This document shows, piece after piece, positions 40,036-53,184 of a stretch of 64,000 nt of DNA. This stretch comes from Hirsutella rhossiliensis (Eukaryota; Ascomycota; Sordariomycetes; Hypocreales; Ophiocordycipitaceae). Both the position numbers and the translations under genes were made by a program. The notes under the pieces were generated by a model. It worked only from the letters and a program-made list of their open reading frames with translations. It was not told where the DNA came from and made no database searches. Location: positions 2,294,001 to 2,358,000 of the forward strand of contig NW_025408671.1 in the NCBI RefSeq assembly GCF_020360975.1, in the 5' to 3' direction. The first letter of the stretch is position 1. The number at the start of each line of letters is the position of its first letter.

Positions 40036-42290
40036 GAAAAAAAGGGGGGCTACTGGGGAAAAAGGGGTTAGGCAATTCCGGGCCATAGTCAAAAGTATAC
40101 TTTTCGTATTTTTGTTTCAATCCCTGAGTCGGGAGTTTTGGGACGTGTTTGTCATAGACCAGAGTCCACGGGACGAAATGAGTTAAAACACCTTCGTTGG
40201 CTGTCCCGTTGGGGGCAATTAATGGGCCCTAATCGCAGCTAGAGAAACACCGGCGGGATTGGATGAGGTTAATCCCTGCAACGTGGGAAAACCTAGGTTC
40301 TCTTTACTCGCTGGGCAAGTAATATGCCCATGTCTCGGATTACAGAGGTGGTGAGAGGCAGTGCCACGGCACGTCGTCCCCGCAGTAATAGAGTAGAATT
40401 TCAAGTTTTATTTGCTAATCCGAGCCTATCTACAAAGTATTACGAGCAGGCTTGCGAATGGTAGGTCCAGACTCCTATAAGGTCAGCAGAGCTTTGTAGC
40501 GCTTTGGCCACAACTGACGACGTGGCACTAGATTCCATTGGCGGCTATTGAGCTGGCTGCCTGATGAATAATGCCGGGCAAAGACATGTCATGTATGTCC
40601 TGGGCTTGGCCTGGCGAATGACGGCAAGGAAGAGTGCAGAGCGGTAGCGTGGGGGCTGTTGACCCGAGCAGGGAAAATCACTCGTCTTTACATTATCAGT
40701 GGCTTAGAGCATCCATCGTCGTCTCAACCGCATGCTCCGTGTGTACAGTACGTCGTGTGGTCCAGGCTCTCTATCGTATGATGTCCCATACCTTGTACAT
40801 TGGATGATGTGTATACATACTTCGTAGCTTATGCTGTGCTCGGTCTGCAGCAAAATTACCAGGCTTCCCGATCCAATAGCTCCTTGGCCATGGATCACAA
40901 AATCTCGTCGGTTACTGCCGGCCTGTCGTCAGCGTGGGTGCTCACCATCTCATCTGCAGCCATTGGCGAAGCCAGTGTCTGTCTGTCTTTCTAATCTGAT
41001 GCACAGCCTCGGCGTCGACGATGCTACCTGGGTGCCTATTTGTGCATGCGTGCCCTACGACTCCCAGAATTGCCTCGTCAAGACACATTGGGCTGTCTGT
41101 CTCACTCCTCACATCCCCACTCAGCCTGCCTACAGTAGAGCCGAGCCCTGACCTGACGGCACTTGGCCACCAATCAACCCTGCCTTGGGCACCCATCACG
41201 CAGTTGGGCCTGGTATTGTCCCAGCCACTTTCCCGAGCGAGCAAGTATCCACCCCTCGCCCCTCGCCCCAAAAGTGCCCCAATCGCCGTGGGCCAGTACC
41301 TCGCGCCTCCCTCCAGATACCCCGGCGCCCCTGGCCTGGGGGTTAGTGGCCCTGCAGGGCAAAGCCAAGAACTGATTTTTGCGGCACAGCCCACCGACGA
41401 TCCAAAGCCTCTGGCTGCCGGCCTGGGGCTGGTCCGTCCTTGCTCACCTAGGCACTGGCATCTGCTCGAGGCATTCCGCCGCCCGCCAACGCGGTGCCCA
41501 CCGCCCATCAGGACGGCAACAGCAGGCCGCCGTCTCGGTCCCTCAAGCCCGATCCCGCGACGACTCCCCCAAAAGCCTCGCCGGAGAAGAAGCAGCCACC
41601 TCACCGGCTGTCTCGAGATGGTCAGGCCGGCGCGTCTCTGAATCGTGGCTCCTCGCAGCCCGTTGGAATGGCAGCCCTCGCCACTGTCGCCGTCCCTGGG
41701 CGTGAGGAGTCGTCGCACAACAACCACTCCGCTCTGGCCCTCTCTCGGGACATGCTCCCAATCCACCGCAATTTCTCAGACCGAGCCTAGAGCAGGCCGT
41801 CAACGTCTCTCGAGCCGGACCTGGCTCTATCGGATGCTTGCTAGGCGTAGACCCCGTCCCAACACGTGACGCCTAATGAGGAGTCGACCACGCCTACTTA
41901 GCCATCTTATCTCGAAAAATTTGAACCACCGCCCACTCTGCCCACGCAAATTGCTCGCGATGCTTTCAGGGCGGTCCGCCCATCGTCGCACCGCCTACGG
42001 ACCGTCGACCACGCATTGACCCTGGCGCCTGAAAAGACGGAGAAGGTCTGGTCCATCGGCTCGGGCGGCGGCGACGAAGAGGACGGGCTGGTGGAGTAGT
42101 CGGTCGCGGAGGCAATGGCCGGTGTAGAGCCCTCCGCCCTCCGCCCGCCACATTCCATTCAGCCTCTCAATGCCGACAGCCGAAGACCCTCGGGCGAGTG
42201 TCGCGGCCGTCCTAATCGTTGACCGGGGAGAAGGTGTCATAAGCCGGATGTGTCTTGGTGGGGCATCGGCCATCTTTCAGTCCTATCTAA
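40036..42290. other. Gene-poor stretch of normal composition
   Basis: About 2.3 kb with normal CpA/TpG but no gene I can support. Overlapping frames on both strands between 40,942 and 42,273 (up to 274 codons) are Pro/Arg/Ser/Gly-rich, lack any domain and overlap each other extensively, as expected by chance in GC-rich DNA. A short multi-exon gene cannot be excluded. No tRNA or repeat seen. Confidence 0.45.
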
Positions 42291-43691
42291 GGCTCCTATA
42301 GCAGGACAACGTTATACTATTCCGAGTCGGCCAACGTGAGGGCATAGTTATATGCCGGCGGGATCTTGCCTACGTTGGCTTAGAAGATTCGCAAGGTCGT
42401 CCTATCGCTTCGATTAGGTGGAAAATAGCGAGGCATTAGGGCAACGTCATAGGGCTAGTGCGTCGTTTCTTCGATAGGACGATAGGGAGGAACTAGTCGC
42501 CGTCCCTTATACGGCGGCGTTGTGGCCACAACGATGCATAGGGGTGACGGCCCGGCTAGCTCGTAAATAGCGCCTATGTCGGAGCTTCTATCTCCTCTAG
42601 CTACCCGCGGCGGCGTTGACTCTAAGGAACGTGTCTACGGGCTGATAGGGCTCTGATTAGACTAATCGGATACTCTAGCTTTTAGAATCTGCCGCTTCTA
42701 CTACGCAGAGAGCTAGACTCCCATCTACCGTACTAGGCTTTTCTCCTCCTTCGTTAGGCGCCGGACTATGCCGTGAACGCGCTTAGGGCGGGCATGGCAT
42801 TTAGGGTTATCCGCGCAATGTGGTCAAGGCAGTTTGCGCACTGCTCGAGGGCGGTATATTCTTAGCTAGGATAACCGGCTTTACTATAACATCTATAGCG
42901 CGCGATTCGGTCGTAGCTATATCGAGCGTGGAAATCCTAGTATTTATCGTATTAGCTAGGAATATTAGGCGCTATAACTACTAATCCTATAAAGTGCTAG
43001 AATTTCGCTAACCTTCTATATAGTTAAGGTCTTAATAGCTTTATCTATTTTATATAATACTTATAGGGTTATAAGACCTTAGATATAACTAACCCCGCGG
43101 CTAGTCTATAGCCCTTCTAAAGTCTAGAGCCTTCTAGGTATAAAAGAAGTTAGTAGTATTAAGCGCTAACTTTATAGTAGCGCTAGTCCCGAATAAGTAT
43201 AGTATACCTACCTATCTAGCGGCACTATAATCTAATTAGAAAATAATATAAAGCTATTCGCTATACTGCTCTCGCGATATAATAGGAGATTAATTAAAAT
43301 AGCTATAATTATATAAAGGACGACCTAACTTATATAACTTATTCGCGTACTTTTTAGGGCCGCTTAGAAAATCTTTACTATTATTTATAAGAGCTAAATA
43401 CGGCTAATAAGCATCTAACTATAGTAATATACTTAGCTATTCTTATAAGTATTAAATATTTTATAGCTTAGAACGTTAAAAGTTTAACTAATATAGATCG
43501 CTAAGACCTAGTAGAATAACGTTAGTATAAGCTATCGTATAGCTTTCTACTAGTTAATTTAAGCTAAGCTATAGCAGTATATTATTTTAGGGCTCTATCT
43601 TAGATAAGGTTATATAAGCCTAGTATATTCTAGCTATATTACTTAATTACTTAGTAATACCTTATTACTATAGCGTTCTACTATAATTAAT
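42291..43691. other. Transition from gene island into RIPed DNA
   Basis: From about 42,290 CpA/TpG become progressively rarer and are almost gone after about 42,950. 42,300-42,900 still has mixed composition and a minus-strand frame with scattered TAG/TAA, so it may be a host gene or element eroded from one side. I could not match it to any other part of the window. Confidence 0.45.
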
Positions 43692-43840
43692 AATAAGTAT
43701 TACTATTTATATAGATAAAAGTCTCTATTTATATAGACGATCTACTTTTTCTACGCGTACCCCGCCCGCCTAGGCCCCGCCACCTAATTTAGCTGCACTA
43801 ACGTGGTAAAGGAGGGAGCCGCGCTAAGCGTAGCGTAAAG
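43692..43840 (+). repeat. Left terminal inverted repeat of the MULE
   Basis: About 149 bp. It is less RIPed than the right copy: it keeps GCACTAACGTGG where the right has TATACTAACGTAG (inverted). Confidence 0.85.
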
Positions 43841-43979
43841 CCCCGCTAAGGGAGAAATCTACCCTTCCTACCTATATCGCAAAGTAAAGCTATTCGCGAT
43901 AGACCTACGATTTATCCTAAACGAGCCTACCGAAGAGCCTGCCGAATAGCCTGCCGAAGAGCCTGCTAAAGAGCTCGTT

Positions 43980-45880
43980 AGGCTGCTAATTCTACCTCTG
44001 CCGCCCTCGCTAACCTTTAACTCCTTTAACGAGCTCTACGACTTCCTCTAGAGCTTCTATCGTAGTTATAGCGCTGCTATTATTAAGATCTCTAGCTTAT
44101 ATAAGCGTGAGATTAACGGGTAGGTCTTACCTATATACGTTATATTTATTTATAATTATAGCCTCTAACGAGCTTCGTTAAGCAGCGGCCTTCGTAAAGC
44201 TTCCTTATAAAAGCTTAACTACCCCGTTAAGATTATTATATCTATAATAAAGAGATCTTACTAGAACTAGACTATTCGCGTTAATAATAGTTAATATAAC
44301 TATAGGTAATTAATCGACCCTTTAGCTTATAATGTCTATCGCCGCCGAACCTAAGTATAGTAAGAGCTTAAGAGAAGCCTTTCTAAGTATCGTGCCCTCC
44401 TAGCTCGCGAGATAGCCTCGATTATTAAGGACTCTACTAAAGAGAGCTTCTTCTACTAGCGAGATATATATAACGACCGCTAGAAGATCCGTGCCGCGGC
44501 CCTTAGTAGTAAGACTATAACCTAGGCCTTTATTAATTACCTCTAACGCGGCGGCCTTAAGTATATAGTTAAATTTAGCGACGATAACGATAAGTAAAAG
44601 GTCGAGGCTATCTTCTAGATATACCCTTAGTACGAGTAGATATATAAGCGCTTTCCGGAAGTCTTAGGACTTAATAATATATATAAAACGAACCGGTTTA
44701 AGATATATCTCTTTTAGGCTACTAGAGTTACTAATTAACGGTCTATAGCTAACTTTACTTTTAGCCTTATTAATATAGAGAAGGAGGAAGGGTTTTAGTA
44801 GCTTTATAAACGCCTTAACGAGCTTTGCCTTAAAGTTAGGGTCCTAGCGCTTTCTATAGTTATTATAGATAAGGAAAAAGCCCTTAAAAACGTACTCTTA
44901 TATGTTTTCCCTTTATTATAGTAATAACTTTACGTTTACTATATTAACGCTAATATTAACGCGAAAATTAAGTTATATTAAAAAGAGCTTAGTAGCGTTA
45001 ACGATAATAACGATAATAATAATAAGAAAGCTAACGGCGTTAACGGCGCTAATAATCCTACTAATATCTTCCTTAGTAAAGTCGCTATATAAGAAGAAGC
45101 TAAAGATAAGATCTTAAGCGTATAGCTTATATAACCTAAAGACTATAGCCGCGAGGGGATATTTACTACTTAAAAGGCTATTATCTACGCCTTAACTAAG
45201 GTAGGCTTTTAGTCGGCTTAGCGGGCGCTTAATTATAAGTATAAATAATACTAAGGCTATATCGTAAGATATATTTCTAAGGAATATATACTATAGCGAG
45301 AGTAATAGGCTTATTACTATATTAGCCGCTATTATAACTTTAGGTAAAGGGTTAATAGCTTAGTTAAGACTATATATAAAGATATAAAGTTGTATTTACT
45401 TATAGGCACTAGCGATCTCTTCTACCTATATACTACGTTAAAGTAAATAATCGTAAATAAAGAACGCTCTTATATCTAAGAGGCGGCCCGCTAAAAGTTA
45501 AGGCAGCGGCTTCTTTATCTTAGCTAAAAATAGCTAGGTAAGCTAAACGTTAAACTTACCTACTAAGCGGTTAACCTCCTTACTAAGTAATACCGGCTTA
45601 CCTTAGCCGCGATACCCTTAGAGCCTAAGTAAGAGCGGGAGTTATAGCCGCTACTATATTATATAGGTCGATTTATATAGTAGTAAGGGCTTCCTTATAT
45701 ATATACGATCTTCTAACGCTTTTAAGCTAATATTCTACTTATAAAGTATAATATTTACCTTTAGTAGTAGCTTAAGAAGCCTTTAATAAAGAAGCCCCCC
45801 TTTTTATATACGAATTACGCGATTCCTTACTATTAAGATCTTAATAAGCTACTTCTTTAAATCTAAGACCTTAATATCGT
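43980..45880 (+). pseudogene. MULE transposase with FAR1-type N-terminus, decayed
   Basis: One plus-strand frame runs about 630 codons with stops only TAA/TAG. SFNELYDFL-x-SFYRSY near 44,020-44,065 matches a FAR1-type DNA-binding domain. Near 44,655-44,760 it reads FPEVLGLNNIYKTNRFKIYLF-x-ATRVTN, matching the MULE 'FPevl.lDxTYktNrf..pll...gv' block in which the first catalytic Asp is now Asn. Near 44,850-44,920 ALSIVIIDKEKALKNVLLYVFP matches the 'p.vivTDrE.ALmnAi..vFP' block with its second Asp kept. Asn-rich and Gln-rich stretches follow. Clearly non-functional. Confidence 0.82.
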
Positions 45881-46392
45881 TTAAAGCCTCTATAGCCGAC
45901 CTTACGTTACTAAGAATACTAGCCTACCTATGCCTTAAGACCTAAGGCTATATTAAGACGAAGACGACGATACCGTATAGCTAGCTTCGTAGCCGGCCTT
46001 ATAGTTAGTTAGAAGTATATAGAGACGGCTACCGCGGTCTAGTTAGGTAAGCACCCGCCGCCTTAACGCTAGCGTACACCGCACGCGTATATAAGCCGAG
46101 ATTAATAAAGGAGGTAGTTCGGGCTCTACCTAGCTATTATTAGGAAGATCGCGAGCGCGCGTAAATATATATAGAAGGGGATCTCGAGGGAGATAGGGCA
46201 GAGGTATAAGGGCTACGCCGGCCTTATCGGTAGAGGAGGTTATCCTAGCTACGTAGCCTACGCTTACGTAGCCTAGGCCGGACTATTAGCTAGGCCGCAA
46301 TATATAATATAATATATATATATCTCGCGATAATCGCGAAGATACGTTATTTAAACGAATTAAGCTGCCTTAGGCTTATAGGTATATATAAT

Positions 46393-46535
46393 CTTTACGC
46401 TAGCGCGGCTCCCTCCTTTACTACGTTAGTATAGCTAAATTAGGTAGCGGGGCCTAAGTAGGTAGGGTACGCGTAGAAAAAGTAGATCGTCTATATAAAT
46501 AGAGACTTTTATCTATATAAATAGTAATACTTATT
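46393..46535 (-). repeat. Right terminal inverted repeat of the MULE
   Basis: Inverted partner of 43,692-43,840. Confidence 0.85.
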
Positions 46536-46544
46536 TAACCTACT

Positions 46545-47124
46545 ACTTAGATAAAAAGTAGCGGACGCTTAACCGCCTATAATTAAAGTAAAGGGAGAAG
46601 ATAAGTTTAAGGTTAAAGAGATATAAGCTATATACTAGAAAAAGGTTAGTAAGGGGAAACGCTAGGAGGTCCTTATTAAGTAGTATAAGTATCTTAACCT
46701 TATATAAGAACCTATATATAAGTTTATAGGAGCTATAGCCCTTAATAAGTTTAAGGCCTTATTTAGGATAATAAATAAGAATAATAAACTAATAGATTAC
46801 CGATAATAGCCTAGGTTAAGACTATAAAGTAAGTAAAGTAAAGTAGGTAGTTATAATAATATAAGCGTAATAATATAAGTAAAGATAAAAATAGTATTTA
46901 TTTTAAGGTAGAGCCCTTAAACTACTTAAACTTACTTTTTATCTTTATTATTATCGTTATCCTTATCCTTATTATCCTCCTTTACTTTATTAATAGCGGC
47001 GGTACTCTTTAAGGCGCTTAGGCGGCCTTCTAAGCTTTTAAGCTAGTTAGTAGTAGCGGTAGCTTTAAGGGCTTTAAGGGCGGGGGGGGCCTAGCTAGTA
47101 ATAGTAGTAAGGGTAGTAGCGGGT
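46545..47124 (+). mobile_element. Gypsy family B fragment B4: chromodomain and end of antisense ORF
   Basis: 46,570-46,810 reads on the plus strand as a chromodomain-like C-terminus of integrase: VKGEDKFKVKEI-x-AIY-x-KKVSKGKR, a KWYKY-like stretch, then ALNKFKALF, matching the reverse complement of about 11,330-11,560 in B1. From about 46,820 it matches, inverted, the Asn-rich end of the B antisense ORF. The fragment is cut at 47,124 by the LTR of Gypsy A2. Confidence 0.7.
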
Positions 47125-47574
47125 TATAATAACCGGTATTATTCTTAAGGGATAAACCTATCGAGGGGTTTATATTAGTAGATATAATAGGGCGTGGTCT
47201 AAGTAATAATAAGTATATTACGTTAGTAATAAGTTAGAGGTCATAGATTATAGACTATAACTAGGTAATTAGAATTAAAGATAGAATTATAATAAAGATC
47301 TATATTAAAAGCTAGAGAGCTATCTATTTAAAGGAGTAAAAGTAAGTAGCTATATATACCTATAAAGACTATCCTTAGATTATAGGCCTAGCTATAATCC
47401 CTAACGTTAGATCGTATAAAGTATAGTAATCTCGTTAATCTTAGATTACTTAGATCTCTACGATCCCCTTAATCCTATATCTATTAAATAGTCGTGCCGA
47501 CTATTTATCTATTAAACTATATTATATACTTAAAGTAGTTAACCGTTAGCGGCTTAATAGCTATAGTTATAATA
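47125..47574 (-). repeat. 3' LTR of Gypsy A2, variant form (450 bp)
   Basis: The first ~270 bases match the A1 LTR; 47,395-47,560 is different sequence, shared instead with the fragment at 29,732-29,825; the end GTTATAATA and the polypurine tract that follows match A1 again. Confidence 0.8.
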
Positions 47575-47679
47575 CGATATCTCCCCTCCTTTTAGTCTTA
47601 TCCGTAAGACCTACTATAGCTGCCTTAGCCGCTATATATAAATATACCCTTATTACGTTATACGTAAGTATATTATTCC

Positions 47680-48380
47680 TTATTTCTTTATCCTTTTAGG
47701 ATATACTACTAATAGTATATTTAGTTATATATTAAAAAATCGTTCCTAAAAAACCTTTAAGCGCGCTACTCTTACTAAATATATTAACTTAAGTAAAGAT
47801 CCTATTAATATACTATATACTTAATACTTTAAGGCAAAGAAGATAAATTATTAAATAGCCGAAAATTCTTCGCGCTATAATAATTATATTACTAGTAGTC
47901 GTCCTTATTATAATAGTATTTTAATAGCCTCTTCTTATAGGTATCTTTTAATTCTTTCTATATATAATAGCTAACGTATTTCTTTTAGTAACTAAATTAT
48001 TAGCGGAGTAGTATAGGCTATATTCTAAAAAAGAGGAAGCTAGGGAAGCCTTATTAGAGCTTTAGGTATAGCTTATAAATCTTTAATCGTAAATATCTAT
48101 TACCGTTAATCGTTTAGCTTATATTTAAAAGATTTAGAATTATATAAAGGAAAAGAGTTCTAAGTTATTTCGTTATAGTATCTAAGAAGTAAATACTAAG
48201 GATAGCGTTTTACCTATAATTAATATATATAAGTATTAGGTAGTAAATAACTTATAATTATTAGGCGTTCTTAATAAGGTAAATTAGTCCTTATTTAGTA
48301 TTAATAAGGAGTTTATAGATCTTAGTCCTTTAATCCCTCTTAAACCTCTTAGTAAAATTATCGAAGTAAAGAGCTAGAGT
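47680..48380 (+). pseudogene. Antisense ORF of Gypsy A2
   Basis: Same position and strand as in A1. The N-terminal part (about 47,700-47,770) is clearly related to A1's. The remainder differs: near 47,870-47,915 it reads SRYNNYITSSRPYYN (again Tyr at positions that would form a C-x2-C...C motif), then KREAREALLEL near 48,030-48,065 and a coil-like stretch to about 48,180. Stops are TAA/TAG only. Function unknown. Confidence 0.5.
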
Positions 48381-50807
48381 AAGTTAAGTACTTAAGTAGT
48401 TCCTAGGTATTTTCCTTTAGTCTATATCCCTTTTACTTAATAAGGTATTCTTATTACTAATCTTATTTTCTTATATTTAGTATTTATTTTACTTTATATT
48501 CTTAATTATTATTAACTTCGATTTTTTCCTATAGTTTAGCGTTTTATAGCGCTAGTTCTAATAATAAGATATAAAATATCGGGTATATCTATATTATTAT
48601 TAGTAGCGAAAGTTTATAGTTAACTTTTAAAATAGTTTTCTTACCCTTAAATAGTCTAAGTTTCTTAAAATTTAATTTATTACTTAGTCGTTTTATTTTA
48701 ATATTTCGTTATATAAGGTATACTATATCTCCCTCGTAAAAGATTAGTCCTTATAATCTTTTCTAATTATAGTAAGTAGATATTTATTCTTTAATAAATT
48801 AAAGTTCTTATTATATTTCTTTATATAATTTTTATAGCTAATCTACTTATAGTATCGCTCGTTTTACTTATAGTCCTTATTAAGTAACCTTAAATACTTT
48901 TAAGTTATATCTATAATTAATATATATTAGTAAGAGCTTAGTTATTTCTATAACTAAGCTATTATAAGCTAGTTATACTATTAGTAGTTATTTAACTTAA
49001 TTGTTTTATTTATAGTTAATATAGTATTATAAATATTATTTAAGCGTTTAGTTAAGTCGTTCTATTTGTCTATTTATTTATAGGTAATAAGCTATACTAA
49101 GCTTATATTTTATCCTTAATTATACTATATAAGCTTATTAAAATTTAGCTATAAATATACTTCCTTTATTAAAGATAATCTCGTTTAGTAGTTTATAATT
49201 ACTAATAATTATTTATAGGAATATATATACTAGCTCTTTTATATTACTTACTTCTTTATATAGTAAAAAGTATTTATACTTCGTTAATCTATTAGTAATA
49301 ATAAATATACTATTATACTTAACGTTAGTTATAGGCTTATTTAATAGTAGTAGCTTTATAATATAATTAAAAGCTATTAAATCCTATAGTTTCTTTAGTA
49401 CTAATAGCGGTTATAATTCTCTATATAGTTTATATCGTTTAGCTTTACTTTATATATAAAGTTTATATTTTTTTAATAACTTATTATACTACTTATTTAA
49501 GCTAAAAAAAGTATTATTATTATTTAATCTATTTTATTATTCTTTAGATTCCTTAGTATCTATATATTAAATATTTATATATATCTTATATAACTTTATC
49601 TTATAATTCTAATAGTATCTAGATTTTATTTTTATATATTAAAACTTTTAAATATTCTATATTATATCCGTTTAGTACTTTATATTCTTTTATCTATTTT
49701 AAGATCTTTTAGTATATTAAGTTATTAGGTTATACTTTAAATATTATATTTAGCTATCGTTACTAGTAGTTCTTATTTTCGTTAATTTCTAAGAGCTATT
49801 ATTTTACTATAAGTGCCTTTATATTATAGTTACTTTATTAACTAAGGGTATTAGCTTAACTATTTTTTATTCCTTTTCTATAAATTACTTTATAGTTAAA
49901 TTCTAATAAGTATTCGGCCTATTAAATCTATTGTCCGTTTAAGTATTATATTATTATAAAGTATAAGATACTTTTATAATCTATATAAACCTTAACTTTA
50001 TAATTACTTTTAAGAAGGTAGTATCGAAATTCCTTATAAGCTTAAATAATTATAAGGAATTCTTTATTATAGATAAGGTAATTAAGTTCTATACTATATA
50101 GCTTTTTTAAGTAGAATATAATTAGTTATAGTCTTCTTTTATTATCTTTCTATTTAATTTATACTCTTAAAGTAAAGTCTTATATATTAGTTTTAAGTTC
50201 GATTTATTATTTTAGATTAAAGGTAGTTAAGACTAGTTCTTATATAATTATAGTTTTAATATATTTAAAAGCTTTATTAGCTTTATCGTCCTATATAAAT
50301 TCTTTTTCCTTCTTCGTTAAGTTATATAGTAGTACTATAATCTTTTTAAAATCTTTAATAAATCGTTAGTAGTAATTTATAAATCCTAGGAAACTTTATA
50401 TATCCTTAACGTTCTTTAACGTTAGCTATTCTTTAACTAAGTTAATTTTATCTTATTATATTTATATCTCTCTTAATAAGATTATATATCTAAGGAAGTT
50501 TACTTTTTATATATAGAACTTACTTTTCTCTAGCTTAACTAGTAACTTTATACTTTAAAGTATATAGAGTACCTTATAGACGTATTCCTTATATTCTTTT
50601 AAGGTATCTAAAAAGATTAAGATATTATCTAGGTATACTACTATAAAGATATCTAAGTATTTATATAGGATATTATTAATTATCTATTAAAAAGTAGCTA
50701 GTATATTTATAAGTCTAAATAGTATTACTAGATATTTAAATAGTTTAAATTTCGTTCTAAAAGCTATTATCTATTTATATCCCTTTTTTATATATATTAA
50801 GTTATAG

Positions 50808-51283
50808 TCTTATAAAGAGAGATATAAGAAGTATATAAAAATATATAAAGGTAAAATTAAAAGTAAGGGGTTAGATAGGTAAGGTAAAGAGATTTAATTC
50901 TTATAAGGGTAGTAATTATAGTAAAGGAATAATTATTATATTGCCTTAATTATCCTTCTTTCCTTTATCTAACGCCCCTCTTTATACCTATTTAGTATCT
51001 TAATTAATAAAGAAGATCTTACTTAAAGAAGCTACTAATATCCTTTTAACTACTAAGCTTTTTACCGGTTTTTTCCTTCTTTTCTAGCTATTACCGGTAT
51101 ATCCGTCTTATCTTTCGCTACTTCTATAAGAAGCTATTGCTACTTTTACTTCCCCTCTTACCCTTACCCTCCTCTCTATACCTCCTTTTAGCTCCTTCCT
51201 TAAAACCTATTTTTTAGCTTCCTAGGTCCCTTATACTAAAGGATATCTCTAAGAACTACGAAATTAAGCTACGCTTCGCGATA
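50808..51283 (-). repeat. 3' LTR of copia2
   Basis: 476 bp, inverted relative to copia1's LTR (29,255-29,731). Confidence 0.85.
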
Positions 51284-51530
51284 TACCCTCTTAGCTATAG
51301 CCTGCCCTTATAGAAAGGGTAAAGCTAAATACCTAGGCCGGTAAGCGTATAGAGGAGGTCTTAGTCTATACTTATCCCTTACTTAAGAAATCCGGGTTTT
51401 AGCCCTAGGCTCTTTTAAACCTACTTTAGGAAAAGGGGCCTTAAAGAGGAAATTAAGTCCTATAAGAAAGGAGGGCTTCTCTAAGGATAAGTCCCTAAAA
51501 AGGGGGCCTTTAAAAAGAATAAGTCCTAAT

Positions 51531-51716
51531 TATTATAGAGTAAGCAAAAGCATATATATAAGTACCGTTTATAGGATAATATTAATAAGCTATATAAAGC
51601 TCTTTTATACGCGGCTAGCCCGCCCTTATACTTATAGGATCTAGCCCTCTATATATAATTATATAGCTTAGGCCGCGGCCTAAGCTTATTACCTATAATA
51701 GTTAAAGACTCTTATA
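51531..51716 (-). repeat. 3' LTR of Gypsy B2, 186 bp
   Basis: Same length and orientation as 9,468-9,653. Confidence 0.78.
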
Positions 51717-52147
51717 TAATACCCTCCCTTAAGCGCGGTATAGTACTACCTTATTAACGGCTCCTATATAATTAAGCCTATAATACGGGCTCTTTCCTAC
51801 CCTTTCCCGTTAATAGGGCCGGCCCTACTAGCCCTATTATCCCCGCGCCTATTAGCTTAAGTAGCTAGGACCTAGCTCTATACTCGTTAGCTAGCTAGCT
51901 ATTTAAATAGGGGTATAACCTATTATATACGCCCCTAGGTAGCCGGCGGCTAGTCTAGACCTACGTAAGCCTTAGGTTACCTATCCCCTTTACCTTAGGC
52001 AGTATCCTCTATTAAGGGGTATATAAAGTAGTATTCCCTTCTTCCCTTTTTCTTTCCTTCTCTCCTTTCTTTAACTATAGTAGTAGTATTAATAGGTAAG
52101 TTCCGCTCTACCTAAAGTATTAGTCCGTTCTTAGCTATATAGGCCGC

Positions 52148-53184
52148 TCTATTAATATATACTTATAATAGTAGCAGTAATAGTAATAATAGCCTTAATA
52201 ATAATAATAACTTTAACTAATAAGTTTCGCGCCTTATAGAGCGGGAGGCTATATTCTATCGTATTAACTTCCGCGATAGATATATCCGCCTCTCCCTCTC
52301 TTACCTCCTCTTTCTTAGAGCGTATAGAGTTATTCGTCGACGCTATACTAGCCGCGGCCGACGACGACTCCGCCGCTACCGCTGCTCTTACCCGCGCCGC
52401 TACTACCGCTCCTACCGCCGCCGCCGCCGCCTCTATTACGCTATTCGCTCTTACGTCGCCCCTTAAGGTAACGACGCTATCCCCGCTACTACTTATAACG
52501 CCCGGCCCCTTGGCCCCTACCTTTATCTCCGCTACCCCTATAAGTCTATAGTTAAGTAAGTATAATAAATATTATCCGCTAACCTCCTATAGTATAAGCG
52601 CTAAGTATAGGCTAGCGCCGCCCGCTTAGCCCCTTATATACGTTATATATTATAGGAGCTCGACTACTTTAACTAAGCTAGGCGCCGCCGCGGCGGTAGC
52701 TACTACTAGTACGCGCGAGCCGGTTATGCTTATAAGGCGGCGCCTTCTATCCTACTCGCTATAGCGTTAGCTTAAAAGGCCGGCTTATATAGGTAGGCGC
52801 GGGGGGCTACTAAGAAGCGCTTTACCGCCGCCGCTACCGCTTACTATAACCTCCGCGCCCTTAAGTAATAGGGCCTTATACCTAAGTAAGTCTTACTCCT
52901 CTACTCCTTTATTTCTACCTTTAATATACCCGGCGCTAAGGATACTACCTCCGTTACCCTATCGGTGGTCCCTTTAGCCGTGCCCGCCTCTACTACCGCC
53001 GCTGCCCCTACTACCGCCGCTAGCCGCCGCCCCTCTACCCCTAGAGCCGCCGCCGCCGCTAACTAGCTTATAGGCTTAAAGGGCCGCCTTAGCGCCTTAA
53101 AGACCGCCGCCGCCGCTAATAAAAAGGAGGAGGCTAATAAGAATAATAATAATAAAGATAATAATAATAATAATAATAAAAAAT
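52148..53184 (+). pseudogene. Antisense ORF of Gypsy B2
   Basis: Follows the B1 frame (10,085-11,125) through the Ser/Asn-rich start, the Arg-rich and Ala-rich parts and the poly-Asn end, with differences that are mostly C/T and G/A. Strand opposite to pol. No domain recognised. Confidence 0.5.

Larger units (their letters stand above)
43692..46535 (+). mobile_element. Mutator-like DNA transposon (MULE), 2.8 kb, RIP-decayed
   Basis: Long terminal inverted repeats (about 43,692-43,840 and 46,393-46,535) start AATAAGTATTACTATTTATA and match over ~145 bases apart from C/T and G/A differences. Long TIRs and a FAR1-plus-MULE transposase define Mutator-like elements, such as Hop of Fusarium. A 9-bp target duplication is expected, but I could not identify it in this AT-rich flank, so the ends may be off by several bases. 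Confidence 0.85.

Noticed and set aside
40942..41766. 274-codon minus-strand frame and 206-codon plus-strand frame (41,021-41,641) covering the same DNA
   Set aside because: Low-complexity Pro/Arg/Gly/Ser composition, mutual overlap and no domain. Either could be chance in GC-rich DNA.
44902..45117. 71-codon frame rich in Leu/Ile/Thr as a small membrane protein
   Set aside because: It is an alternate frame of the MULE transposase, whose own frame matches conserved MULE blocks on both sides.
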